From: Syntrophus sp. PtaU1.Bin005
GTDB taxonomy: Bacteria; Desulfobacterota; Syntrophia; Syntrophales; Syntrophaceae
Length of the DNA stretch: 33,497 nt
Assembly (NCBI GenBank): GCA_002067745.1
Contig: MVRU01000025.1
Location: forward strand, 1 to 33,497
Direction: 5' to 3'
The notes beneath the pieces are model-generated. The model was not told where the DNA came from. It did no database searches and saw only the letters and a program-made list of their open reading frames with translations. The translations under genes and the position numbers were made by a program. Numbering within the stretch: position 1 is the first letter of the stretch; each line of letters opens with the position of its first letter. Positions 17,030-24,930 of the stretch are shown here, one piece after another.

Positions 17030-17400
17030 TCGATCAAGACATCCACAAAAAAACGAACGCCGGAATGCATCCCATTGGCTGAACGAAAAGGACCCTGCCG
17101 CAGGAGAAGAGATCCTGGTGGCGTCTCCGGGTTCCGTCCGCATAGTGTAACTCCGCGGGCGTTGCACATGGCTGCGCTGCGCTGTGATGGTGAAAGGCGG
17201 AAATAATCCGGAAATCCGGAACCGTCAGAGTTCCTCAAGGTGATATGCAGCAAGATGCCGCCGGCTGTTGCCGCCGTATTTTTTTTTGACACTCGCCGCT
17301 GGGGCTTATATACTTTTCCTGCGTGGCGAGGCACGTTTTTATCGGTACTGAGAAAATGGTGCGGGGAACGCCAGGGGGTCAACAGGTGGGGAGGGAGAAA
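17030..17400. other. interval carrying the promoter of the protease operon
   Basis: About 370 bases between the RND permease and the S8-like gene. It holds the strong promoter at 17286-17314 and an ~80-base leader. I see no gene, and no convincing terminator after the permease. Confidence 0.55.
17286..17314 (+). promoter_or_regulatory. strong sigma-70 promoter of the S8-caspase-hydrolase operon
   Basis: TTGACA (17286-17291), a 17-base spacer, TATACT (17309-17314): all six -35 bases and five of six -10 bases match consensus, with optimal spacing. Predicted transcription start near 17321. This makes a GTG at 17323 implausible as a start and supports the ATG at 17401. Confidence 0.75.
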
Positions 17401-18099
17401 ATGCAGGAGAAGAAAGGAAAAGGCTTTTTGCTGGGAGGGCCCGCCGGAACCGGGGCGAACGGCCCGCAGGAGGGCGACATCAGGCTGCGCGACGAGAGGG
17501 GAAACTGGCATGTCGTTCAGGGCATTCCCCTGTATCCGCCACTCTATACCGATCGCTCCGCGACGATAGCCGTCATCGATTCCGGGATCCTGGCCGATCA
17601 TCCGCAGATCAGGGGACTGATTGCCGAGCAGGAGGATTTTACCGGGGAGGGTCCGGAAGACAGGATCGGACACGGCACGATTGTGGCCATTCTGACACTG
17701 CAGGCCCGGAGTGCAGCGCCTCCGGAATTCCAGAACCTGCCCTCTCCGAGGATTCTTGTGGCGAAGGTGGCGGATGCCGACGGCACGGTAGACAAGCACG
17801 CCGTGATTTCAGCAATCGACTGGGCCGCCTCCCGTGGAGCCGGAGTCGTCAATCTCAGCCTGGGGTTTATCGAAGGGACGGACGATTACAGCGATCTGTG
17901 TTCCGCCATCACGAAGCATCCCGAAGTGCTCTTTGTGGCGGCTGCCGGCAACTACGGACCGGATGTCAGGGTGTATCCCGCGGCATGCGCCCAGGATGGG
18001 GCGGCCAATATAATCTCTGTGGGAACGACGGACGATTGGTCCGGGAAAGGCGACATCCAGGCTCCGGGAACGGTCACCCTGAAGCCTCTTGAACCGTAA
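17401..18099 (+). CDS. subtilisin-fold (S8) protein lacking the catalytic serine
   Basis: 232-aa S8/subtilisin-like domain. The Asp motif is AVIDSGI (D60), the His motif is GHGTIVAI (H91), NLSLGF follows, and the oxyanion Asn is in AAAGN (N184). The sequence ends at DIQAPGTVTL, exactly where subtilisins continue to the GTSxAxP serine segment, so the nucleophile and last helices are absent. The stop at 18097-18099 is followed in the +1 frame by a 20-codon open stretch (18083-18142) reading like a C-terminal helix (AVEAALKQI), which suggests a deletion or frameshift. No signal peptide, so cytoplasmic. The ATG at 17401 has GGAGGGAG immediately upstream. First gene of a three-gene operon with a caspase-like protease and an alpha/beta hydrolase. 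It may be a decayed protease or a non-catalytic recognition or inhibitor subunit. Confidence 0.85.
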   Translation: MQEKKGKGFLLGGPAGTGANGPQEGDIRLRDERGNWHVVQGIPLYPPLYTDRSATIAVIDSGILADHPQIRGLIAEQEDFTGEGPEDRIGHGTIVAILTLQARSAAPPEFQNLPSPRILVAKVADADGTVDKHAVISAIDWAASRGAGVVNLSLGFIEGTDDYSDLCSAITKHPEVLFVAAAGNYGPDVRVYPAACAQDGAANIISVGTTDDWSGKGDIQAPGTVTLKPLEP

Positions 18100-18146
18100 G
18101 GCTGTCGAGGCAGCACTGAAGCAGATCCACAGAAGGAGGTTCTGAT

Positions 18147-19901
18147 ATGGAGAGGGCCGCCGTTCTTATCGGTGTCAGCAAAACGGGCAATCTGCCCGAG
18201 CTCCAGGCGGTAACGCCGAGCGTCCAGCGCATGACGGACTGGGCGCGCAGGCAGGGAATCGATGAAGGGCACCTGCAGGTCCTGACGGACGAGAAGAATC
18301 CCGTAACCGTTGAGCAGGTCCATTCGGCGATCACTGCCCTTGTCGACCGGGCCTCGGTGGAGCAGCTTATCGTCTATTTTTCCGGACACGGAATCAACAT
18401 CGACAGCGAATTCTGGCTTCTTTCCGGTGCTCCGAAAAACGTCAACGAGGCCGTCAACGTCGAGGGAAGCGTGCGCCTTGCCCGGTATTGCGGCATCAGC
18501 CATGTCGTCCTGATATCCGATGCCTGCAGGAGTGCCGCGGAAGGCCTCCTGGCCCTGCAGATCAAGGGCGGCGAAGTGTTTCCCAACGAGCCCGTCAGCG
18601 GGACGGAGAAGCCTGTTGACATCCTCTTTTCGTGCGCCCGCGGGAAACCCTCCCTGGAAATTGTCGATCCGGCCGCGGCGGCGGCTGAAGCGGCCAAGCG
18701 CTATTCGGCGCTGTACACGGAGGTGCTGCTGGACTACCTTACCGGGCGGCACCAGGAGACCCTGCATCCCGTTGAAGAGGACGGCAGGGTCGTCGCAGAA
18801 CTCCGCCTGGGAGAGCTGGCAGACTGCCTCAAGAGGGACGTGCCGGCCCGACTGGCTGCCATGAAGATCGACCCGAAGCTCAACCAGCTACCGGACGACC
18901 GGATCAGCCGCCATACGGAGGATGCATGGATCGCGCGCATGCCCTTCAAGGGCAGGCTTCTCTCCCGGACCTTTTCCCCCGGCATTCCCGCGCGCGAGCC
19001 GCCGCCGGTTACGCCCTTTACGGTTTCCGAGGGACTGGTATCCGCGTCCCTCGAGGGCGACCAGCGCAAATGGAAGGAACTGCTCAGCCTGGAATCAGGC
19101 GGCCGCGAAAGGGGGCTGCTCGAGGCGGTGGCCACCCAGGCGGAGCCCTTCGGCCCGATGCATTTCGAAACCCAGTGCGGGTTCAAGATCCGGGGCGCGC
19201 GGATCGTTGACACGGTCCAGCGCGATGTGGCCGTCGAACTTCTGGGAACGGCGGGAGACACTGTCCGGGTCGGGGGGCTGACGGCGCCGGGGGCGAACGT
19301 GCTCCTCGTCCTCGAAAACGGATGCGGAGTCGCGGTTCCCGCACTGCCGGATTTCATCGCCGCCCTCAGCTTCGAAGGGGGGCAGCTGGTGGATGTGAGC
19401 TATGAACCTTCGGAAAACACGTGGCGCTGGGGCGAGTATGCCCATGCGGTCAACGAGCTGCGTTCCCTGCGGGCGACGATCGCGGCATCGGCCGCCCTGG
19501 GCGTATTCCGCCTCAACGAGGAGGGCGGCCTCGCCCTGGCGAGGCGCATGCAATACGCCAAAGGGGTCGATCCGTCCCTGGCGCTCTACGCGGCCTACGT
19601 CTATGACAGCCTGCAGCGGCGCGACCTCATTGACGAAATGCGCTCTTACATGGAAGGCGATCTCGGCCTTGTCTTCTTCGATGTCGCGCTTCTTTCAAGG
19701 GCGCCGATCATGGGGCGTTTTGTCCCGCCTTTTCCAATGCTTTCCCAGGGGTGGGCCCTTCTTTCCGCCTACCGGGCGCAGTTGCCGCCATCACTTCACG
19801 GAATCGAGCAATGCCGGGTTCCCTCGCTCTGGACGATGTTCAACGGGAAGGGTGTCGCCATGCTTCGAAAAGCAATTCTCTCAGGAGGAATAGAACGATG
19901 A
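18147..19901 (+). CDS. caspase-like (C14) cysteine protease with unknown C-terminal region
   Basis: 584-aa protein. Residues about 1-215 are a caspase/metacaspase-type p20 domain: AAVLIGVSKTG, then the catalytic His in IVYFSGHGI (H81) and the catalytic Cys in VLISDACRSA (C127); both dyad residues are present. DILFSCARGKPSLEI and YSALYTEVLLDYL continue the fold. The rest (~370 aa) is not recognised: a beta-rich stretch (about residues 330-415) followed by a helical part (NELRSLRATIAASAALG, LALYAAYVYDSLQRRDLIDEMRSYM). No signal peptide or membrane helix. GGAGG lies 8 bases before the ATG, and the stop overlaps the next gene as ATGA. Prokaryotic caspase homologues are commonly linked to conflict or cell-death systems; the substrate here is unknown, with the S8-like and hydrolase products as natural candidates. 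Confidence 0.88.
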   Translation: MERAAVLIGVSKTGNLPELQAVTPSVQRMTDWARRQGIDEGHLQVLTDEKNPVTVEQVHSAITALVDRASVEQLIVYFSGHGINIDSEFWLLSGAPKNVNEAVNVEGSVRLARYCGISHVVLISDACRSAAEGLLALQIKGGEVFPNEPVSGTEKPVDILFSCARGKPSLEIVDPAAAAAEAAKRYSALYTEVLLDYLTGRHQETLHPVEEDGRVVAELRLGELADCLKRDVPARLAAMKIDPKLNQLPDDRISRHTEDAWIARMPFKGRLLSRTFSPGIPAREPPPVTPFTVSEGLVSASLEGDQRKWKELLSLESGGRERGLLEAVATQAEPFGPMHFETQCGFKIRGARIVDTVQRDVAVELLGTAGDTVRVGGLTAPGANVLLVLENGCGVAVPALPDFIAALSFEGGQLVDVSYEPSENTWRWGEYAHAVNELRSLRATIAASAALGVFRLNEEGGLALARRMQYAKGVDPSLALYAAYVYDSLQRRDLIDEMRSYMEGDLGLVFFDVALLSRAPIMGRFVPPFPMLSQGWALLSAYRAQLPPSLHGIEQCRVPSLWTMFNGKGVAMLRKAILSGGIER

Positions 19902-20785
19902 AACAGCTGGTGTTCATACACGGTCGTGCGCAGGAGCACAAGGATGCCGCCGAGCTCAAGATGCAGTGGATTGCCGCATTTCGTGAGGGGCTTGAAAAGA
20001 ATGGTCTTTCAATGCCGATTTCCGAGGATGCCATCCGGTTTCCCTATTATGGCGAAACCCTCCATGGCCTCGTGAGCGGACTGCCGCCGGAGAAGGTGGC
20101 GGAGGTCATTGTCAAGGGGGACAACGCCGACGATGAGGAGAGGACTTTCATGCGGGCCGTGATCCAGGAGGTGCAGCAGCGGGCGGGAATCAGTGACGCC
20201 ATGCTCGCCGAGGCGGCCGGAGCGGACGTCATCGCAAAGGGGCCGCTCAACTGGGAATGGCTCCAGGGTGTGCTGAAGGCGATCGACCGCTTCGTGCCGG
20301 GAGCGAGCGGGGCCAGCATCGCCATCGCCACGAATGACGTGTACCAGTATCTTTACAATATCGGCATCCGGGACGAGATTGAAACGGGAATCCGGAAAGC
20401 CATGCTTCCGGACGTTCCGACGGTGGTTGTCTCACATTCACTGGGTACCGTTGTTTCCTACAGCCTCCTCCGCCGTGAAGGGAAGGAGCTCCGCTGGAAC
20501 GTCCCGCTGTTTGTGACGGTCGGCTCTCCGCTGGCGATCACGGCGATCCGGAAATCTCTCGCACCGAACAAGCATCCGGCATGCGTCGGGAAGTGGTTCA
20601 ACGCGATGGACGAGCGCGACGTCGTCGCCCTGTACCCCCTGGACAAGGAAAATTTTCCATTGAATCCTGCCGTGGAAAACAAGACGGATGTGCGGAATCA
20701 TACGGAGAACCGTCACGGGATTGCGGGGTACCTGAACGACAAGGAGGTGGCCAGGCGCATTTACGATGCGCTTGTTCAGCCGTGA
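19898..20785 (+). CDS. alpha/beta hydrolase of the caspase operon
   Basis: 295-aa alpha/beta-hydrolase-fold protein. The N-terminal LVFIHGR supplies the oxyanion HG, the nucleophile elbow is VVSHSLGTVVSY (S181), the acid is probably D238 or D241 in FNAMDERDVVALY, and the catalytic His is likely H273 in ENRHGIAGYL. The triad order is correct, so it should be active as an esterase, lipase or peptidase; the substrate cannot be read from sequence. An extra helical insert (about residues 60-150) separates strand 1 from the elbow. No signal peptide. AGGAGGAA lies about 7 bases upstream and the ATG overlaps the caspase stop (ATGA), so it is tightly coupled. It could be the toxic effector of the module, for example a phospholipase held in check until proteolysis, but that is hypothesis. 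Confidence 0.85.
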   Translation: MKQLVFIHGRAQEHKDAAELKMQWIAAFREGLEKNGLSMPISEDAIRFPYYGETLHGLVSGLPPEKVAEVIVKGDNADDEERTFMRAVIQEVQQRAGISDAMLAEAAGADVIAKGPLNWEWLQGVLKAIDRFVPGASGASIAIATNDVYQYLYNIGIRDEIETGIRKAMLPDVPTVVVSHSLGTVVSYSLLRREGKELRWNVPLFVTVGSPLAITAIRKSLAPNKHPACVGKWFNAMDERDVVALYPLDKENFPLNPAVENKTDVRNHTENRHGIAGYLNDKEVARRIYDALVQP

Positions 20786-20867
20786 CGCAGGGGGCATGTT
20801 TCACGAAGCAGCATCCGGATGAAGAGTTCCCGATCCGCTCAGCGCGCCGCTGTCCGGAGCCGTTGCC

Positions 20868-21122
20868 TTACGGGGCGAAGGGGTTGATCATCTCTGTGCA
20901 GCTTACGCCCGTCTGGGGATCATGACTGCAGATGTATCTTTTCCCCTTGCAGATTGCCTCCCAGCTCTGCGTACCCAGGAAGCCGATCAGAGGCGCGTTT
21001 TCAATTTCGATCTGGTCAGCCTTGCAGTCGATGACGGTCGATGACATCCGGGCGTACTTTTCGGAGACGGCGCAGCCGCTCACCATCAGGCAGGCAATCA
21101 CCCATATGATCGTTTTTTTCAT
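20868..21122 (-). CDS. small outer-envelope lipoprotein, hypothetical
   Basis: 84-aa lipoprotein. The signal is MKKTIIWVIACLMVSGC with lipobox VSGC (Cys at residue 17). The mature part has further cysteines (VIDCKAD, AICKGKRYICS, VSCTE), which could form disulfides in the periplasm. The motif SWEAICKGKRYICS recalls small uncharacterised Gram-negative lipoproteins, but I cannot name a family. The ATG has AAGGAGAG about 6 bases upstream. It converges with the alpha/beta hydrolase and is followed on its own strand by nothing related. Confidence 0.8.
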   Translation of the reverse strand: MKKTIIWVIACLMVSGCAVSEKYARMSSTVIDCKADQIEIENAPLIGFLGTQSWEAICKGKRYICSHDPQTGVSCTEMINPFAP

Positions 21123-21240
21123 TCCAACTCTCCTTGGCGATGATTGTGATGCAATTGAACCGGGATCCTATACGACTTCGGCCTTGAAGGCAATGCCGCG
21201 TTTTCCGCCGGAAGGGCGCAAGCAGGCCGGGCAACGGAAA

Positions 21241-22596
21241 TCAGTGCTTGACGAGAATGGCCGCAAAAAATCCATCCATGCCGGACGTGTCGGGAGCCGT
21301 CCGGAAAAACCCATCCTCCCCGATCAGGGTGGAGGCCTCCGAAGAAGCTCCGGGAGATGAACGGATGGAAAACTCCCCGTGACGGGAGAGAAAGTTTCCG
21401 ATGAGAAGCTCGTTTTCTTCGGGAAGGATCGTGCAGGTGCTGTAAACGAGACGTCCGCCGCGGCGGAGAAGAGCGGCGGCGCGATCCATGATGCCGGCCT
21501 GAAGGCGGCCGTGGGAAGAAGGGTCCTGAGGCTTCAGGCGCCATTTGATTTCCGGATTTCTCCGCAGGGTTCCCAGACCTGAACAGGGTGCGTCGACGAG
21601 AACGCGGTCGAATGTTCCCTGGAGCAATTCCCCCCATTTCGTCGAAGCATCCGCCTGGAGGGTCTCAACCATGGTAATGCCCATCTTCGCCGCCAGGCGA
21701 TTCAGGGCGTCCAGCTTGCCCGGATAGAGATCCACCGCCAGAACGCGGCCCCCATTCTTCATCAGGGCGGCCAGGTGGGTCGTCTTGACGCCGACGCCGC
21801 AGCACAGGTCGAGGATTTCCTCTCCCGGCTCCGGTGAGACCAGGCGGGCAATCAACTGGGAAGCCTCGTCCTGGAGAAGGAAAAGACCCTGGCGGCCCGC
21901 GGAAGATGACCGGAGATCATCGGAGGGGCCGTTCAATTGCAATCCGTCCGGGGAGAAATGCGACTCGGTGACGGAGAATCCCTCCTCCTCCAGCAGTGCC
22001 TTTAAAAGGGGACGCGACGATTTGAGGGTGTTGACTCGAAGGGTCACGGGCGGGACCTGGTTGTTGGCGCGGCAGAGGGACAGGGTCCGCTCCGGACCGT
22101 ACATCCTGCTCCAGCGGCGCACCAGCCAGAGCGGATGGGAGCAGACAACGGAGATATGCTCTTCCGGATTTTTTCCCATATCCGGGTAGGGAAAATCGTG
22201 GTTCCGTCCCCTGCGCACGGCGTTTCTCAGCAGGGCGTTCACCAGATGTTCCCGGCCGGGGTAGCGGTTCCTCGTCAGCTCGACAGCTTCATTGACCAGG
22301 GCAAAATCGGGGATCCGCTCCAGAAACAGAAACTGATAGAGGGCCGTCCTCAGAATGTTTTTGATCCCATCCTGCATGGATGCGAACTTTCCCTTGTAAA
22401 GCCGCTCAATGATCCAGTCGAGATGCCCCCTCATCCTCAGTGTGCCGTAAACCAGGGAGGTGAGGAGATGGCGGTCCGCGGCATTGGCGAGGGCATGACG
22501 GCGGAGACAGGCGTCGAGGAGGGGCTCGGCGAACGCCCCCGTTCGGTCGATGCGATCAAGGAGATCTACGGCCAGGCTGCGCGGGGAGGGAATCAT
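21241..22596 (-). CDS. rsmB: 16S rRNA m5C967 methyltransferase
   Basis: 451-aa Sun/RsmB-type enzyme that methylates C967 of 16S rRNA with S-adenosylmethionine. The N-terminal ~140 residues form a NusB-like RNA-binding helical domain (RSLAVDLLDRIDRTGAF, LLTSLVYGTLRMRGHLDWI). The methyltransferase part shows SAM motif ILDLCCGVGVKTTHLAAL, motif IV VLVDAPCSGLGTLRRNPE with its Cys, and YSTCTILPEENE containing the nucleophile-region Cys. The ATG at 22596 is one base after the fmt stop; a TTG at 22605 inside fmt is an alternative adding three residues. Last gene of the fmt-rsmB pair. Confidence 0.94.
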   Translation of the reverse strand: MIPSPRSLAVDLLDRIDRTGAFAEPLLDACLRRHALANAADRHLLTSLVYGTLRMRGHLDWIIERLYKGKFASMQDGIKNILRTALYQFLFLERIPDFALVNEAVELTRNRYPGREHLVNALLRNAVRRGRNHDFPYPDMGKNPEEHISVVCSHPLWLVRRWSRMYGPERTLSLCRANNQVPPVTLRVNTLKSSRPLLKALLEEEGFSVTESHFSPDGLQLNGPSDDLRSSSAGRQGLFLLQDEASQLIARLVSPEPGEEILDLCCGVGVKTTHLAALMKNGGRVLAVDLYPGKLDALNRLAAKMGITMVETLQADASTKWGELLQGTFDRVLVDAPCSGLGTLRRNPEIKWRLKPQDPSSHGRLQAGIMDRAAALLRRGGRLVYSTCTILPEENELLIGNFLSRHGEFSIRSSPGASSEASTLIGEDGFFRTAPDTSGMDGFFAAILVKH

Positions 22597-22597
22597 T

Positions 22598-23536
22598 TCA
22601 GCCAAGAACCGTGTCGGGAAGCAGCTCGTAGCCCCGGAGAAAATCCGACGCGTTCATGCGCTTGCGGTTTTCCATCTGAATGTCCTTCAAGATAACATAG
22701 CCGTTTTTTGCGGTCACCGGCAATCCTTCCTTCGTTCCGCTTCCTACCTGACCGGGTTTTCCCGATACGGGCTGCTCGATTCCCCTGGCCGCAAAGATCT
22801 TCAGGGTCTTGCCGTCCAGGAGCGTGTAAGCGCAGGGGGCAGGGGACAGGCCCCGGATCTGATTGACGATTGCGGAAACCTCCTGGTCCCAGCGAATACG
22901 TCCGTGCTCTTTTTTCAGCATCGGCGCATAGGAGCTCAACGAGTTATCCTGGGGGATCCTGGGCGCCTGGTGGCTCTCGAGCAGTTGAACCGCCTGAACA
23001 AGAAGATCCGCTCCAAGGGCCGCCAGGCGGTCATGAAGCTGGCCGAAGGTTTCCTCCGGGCCGATCGGGGTTTCTTCCTGAAGAAGAATATCCCCTGTAT
23101 CCAGCCCCTCATCCATGTACATGATGGTGACGCCGGTGCGGGTTTCCCCGTTGATCAGGGTCCAGTTGAGCGGCGCTGCCCCGCGATATCTGGGGAGCAG
23201 GGAGGGATGGACATTGATGCAGCCCAGGGGCGGAAAATCCAGGACCTCCCTGGGCAGGATCTGCCCGAACGCGGCAACGGCGATCAGGTCCGCCGGGAAC
23301 TGCTTCAGGATCTCCAGAAAGGAGGGATCTCTGACCTTCTGGGGCTGGAGAACCGGGATGCTCCAGCGGGCCGCCGCGACTTTGACCGGCGGCGCCACCA
23401 GGTGCTTTCCCCGTCCTTTCGGGCGGTCCGGCTGCGTGACAACGGCGGCGATTTCATAACCCCTTTCAACCAGCTTTTCCAGCGACGGCAGGGCAAATTC
23501 GGGGGTCCCCATGAACAGTATGGTTGGTTGCGCCAT
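22598..23536 (-). CDS. fmt: methionyl-tRNA formyltransferase
   Basis: 312-aa enzyme that formylates initiator Met-tRNA using 10-formyl-tetrahydrofolate. ILFMGTPEFALPSLEKLV opens the formyltransferase fold, VVTQPDRPKGRGK follows, and the catalytic Asn/His/Asp segment is seen in CINVHPSLLPRYRGAAP and DEGLDTGDI. The C-terminal OB-fold tRNA-binding domain covers about residues 205-312. Normal length. AGGAGA precedes the ATG by 10 bases. The usual upstream partner, peptide deformylase, is not here; a TPR-like gene lies 33 bases upstream instead. It is adjacent to rsmB, as in many bacteria. Confidence 0.96.
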   Translation of the reverse strand: MAQPTILFMGTPEFALPSLEKLVERGYEIAAVVTQPDRPKGRGKHLVAPPVKVAAARWSIPVLQPQKVRDPSFLEILKQFPADLIAVAAFGQILPREVLDFPPLGCINVHPSLLPRYRGAAPLNWTLINGETRTGVTIMYMDEGLDTGDILLQEETPIGPEETFGQLHDRLAALGADLLVQAVQLLESHQAPRIPQDNSLSSYAPMLKKEHGRIRWDQEVSAIVNQIRGLSPAPCAYTLLDGKTLKIFAARGIEQPVSGKPGQVGSGTKEGLPVTAKNGYVILKDIQMENRKRMNASDFLRGYELLPDTVLG

Positions 23537-23569
23537 TTTGGAAAATCTCCTGTCATTCCAGCCGAATGG

Positions 23570-24553
23570 TTATTTCAAGCCGGCATGTCTCCTTTCGATC
23601 CATGTCAAATAGCCTGCGAAAAGCGACGGGTCAAGGCTCTTCATCGTTTTGCGAAGATCGATAAAATTCACGGTTTTTATAAATTTCAGGTGGGGCTCCT
23701 GTTCGCAGAGCAGGAGCGCGCGCAGAAAAAGTCCTGCCTCGAGGCCGGGCTCAGGCGTTTGCCGGAATTTCCTCTGCAGGGCAAGATAGTCCTCCACGAG
23801 TTCCTTCAAGCCTTCATACAGACCCAGCAACCCGGGTTTGAAAAGGTCACGAAGCACGGCATGGACCGGAAGCCATGCCAGGGCAAGGGATTCATCCCCA
23901 TATCGTTCCACGAGTTGATCCCTCAGGGATAGAAGATTTGAATCCTTCAGAAATTCCCAATCCAGTGCCTTCGGGTCGTTCAGACAGGCATTCAGGTAGC
24001 ATTGCCGAGCCTGCGCGAACTCATGGCGCATCAGGTAGGCATCACCGAGATAGCCGTAAATAAGGGCATTTCTCGGCGAAAGAGGAAGGCAGACCTGCAG
24101 GGCCGCGATGGCCTCGTCCGGTCGACCGGCCTGCAGATAAATAAACCCCGTGGGGACCGCATTGGAAAGATAAGGGGTGCCGGCCAGGTGATGATCTTCG
24201 ATCGCCTTCAGAATCCTTTTCTGAAGAGAGGAGCGGATTCCGTCCAGGATGTCCTTTGAGATGCAGGCAACTATGCCGGCATCAGCTTCAAGGGCATTCA
24301 CGAGGTTGTAAAGGTAAACAGGTTCCTCGATGCCGTCGGGAGCCTGTATCAACTTTTCCTCCAGGAAATCGATGATTTGAAGGAAATGTTCAACCTGCTC
24401 CCGCGCCCGGTAGATTGCCCCATAATGCTCAAGGGAATTCTTGGCTGACTGCAGGTCCAGTGACATGAGATCGGCGAGGCCGCTGTTGAGCAGGGTATAG
24501 GCATCATCGAACAGGGAAATCTGTTCAAAAACAGGATGGGCTTTCGGGCTCAT
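23570..24553 (-). CDS. TPR-like helical repeat protein, hypothetical
   Basis: 327-aa soluble, almost all-helical protein. The middle (about residues 140-190) looks like tetratricopeptide repeats: TGFIYLQAGRPDEAIAALQ and YGYLGDAYLMRHEFAQARQC show the Gly/Tyr/Ala pattern. The C-terminal third has LxxxL-rich helices (EGLKELVEDYLALQRKF). No export signal. TPR proteins act as scaffolds; the partner is unknown. It sits between minE and fmt on the same strand; a hairpin at 24579-24612 may separate it from min. The ribosome site is weak (GGGGAT about 13 bases before the ATG). Confidence 0.75.
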   Translation of the reverse strand: MSPKAHPVFEQISLFDDAYTLLNSGLADLMSLDLQSAKNSLEHYGAIYRAREQVEHFLQIIDFLEEKLIQAPDGIEEPVYLYNLVNALEADAGIVACISKDILDGIRSSLQKRILKAIEDHHLAGTPYLSNAVPTGFIYLQAGRPDEAIAALQVCLPLSPRNALIYGYLGDAYLMRHEFAQARQCYLNACLNDPKALDWEFLKDSNLLSLRDQLVERYGDESLALAWLPVHAVLRDLFKPGLLGLYEGLKELVEDYLALQRKFRQTPEPGLEAGLFLRALLLCEQEPHLKFIKTVNFIDLRKTMKSLDPSLFAGYLTWIERRHAGLK

Positions 24554-24578
24554 GACGTTGCGGACATCCCCAAGAAGA

Positions 24579-24612
24579 AGGCCTCCGCTTGCCGCAGAGG
24601 CCTGTTTTTTAT
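24579..24612. terminator. hairpin between minE and TPR gene
   Basis: AGGCCTC (24579-24585) pairs with GAGGCCT (24597-24603). On the plus strand it is followed by GTTTTTTATT; on the minus strand only by TCTTCTT. It may end the min transcript weakly and block opposing transcription. Confidence 0.45.
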
Positions 24613-24647
24613 TGAATCAGTCCTTATTTGTAAGGAAAGGAGGCAGA

Positions 24648-24929
24648 TTATGGAAGACTGAAACGGCCTTCTGCATCGGCCAAGGCGATATTGACTTCCA
24701 GGACTTCATAATTGCCGTTCTTTTCCACGTTGACCTTGATCTGATCATCGGACACGTTGACATACTTCCTGACGACGTCCAGCAGTTCCTTCTGAAGAAG
24801 GGGAATGAAATCAAAAGAACCGCGATAAAGCGCATTGCGCTCATGGGCCACGATAATCTGGAGACGCTCCTTCGCGATCGCCGCGCTTTTTCGTTGCTTC
24901 AGGAAACTGAAATAGCTAAAAATATTCAT
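24648..24929 (-). CDS. minE: cell division topological specificity factor MinE
   Basis: 93-aa MinE. The N-terminus MNIFSYFSFLKQRKSAAIAK is the membrane-targeting and MinD-contacting region, followed by ERLQIIVAHER, the anti-MinCD helix/strand, and a C-terminal topology domain (VNVSDDQIKVNVEKNGNYEVLEVNI). MinE stimulates MinD ATPase and drives pole-to-pole oscillation so the Z-ring forms at midcell. It begins one base after the minD stop, with GGGA inside the end of minD as the probable ribosome site. An in-frame ATG eight codons earlier (24953) lies within minD and gives an atypical N-terminus. Confidence 0.95.
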   Translation of the reverse strand: MNIFSYFSFLKQRKSAAIAKERLQIIVAHERNALYRGSFDFIPLLQKELLDVVRKYVNVSDDQIKVNVEKNGNYEVLEVNIALADAEGRFSLP

Positions 24930-24930
24930 G

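Noticed and set aside
17323-17400. Upstream GTG start for the S8-like protein
   Set aside because: It coincides with the predicted transcription start and has no ribosome site, while the ATG at 17401 has GGAGGGAG.
18025-18036. GTT in SVGTTDD as a catalytic-serine motif of the S8-like protein
   Set aside because: This is the standard VGATD-type strand after the oxyanion Asn; it has no Ser nucleophile and precedes the expected GTSxA position.
22550-23932. Long plus-strand frame (460 aa) across fmt and the TPR gene
   Set aside because: Spans three real minus-strand genes and has no recognisable domain.
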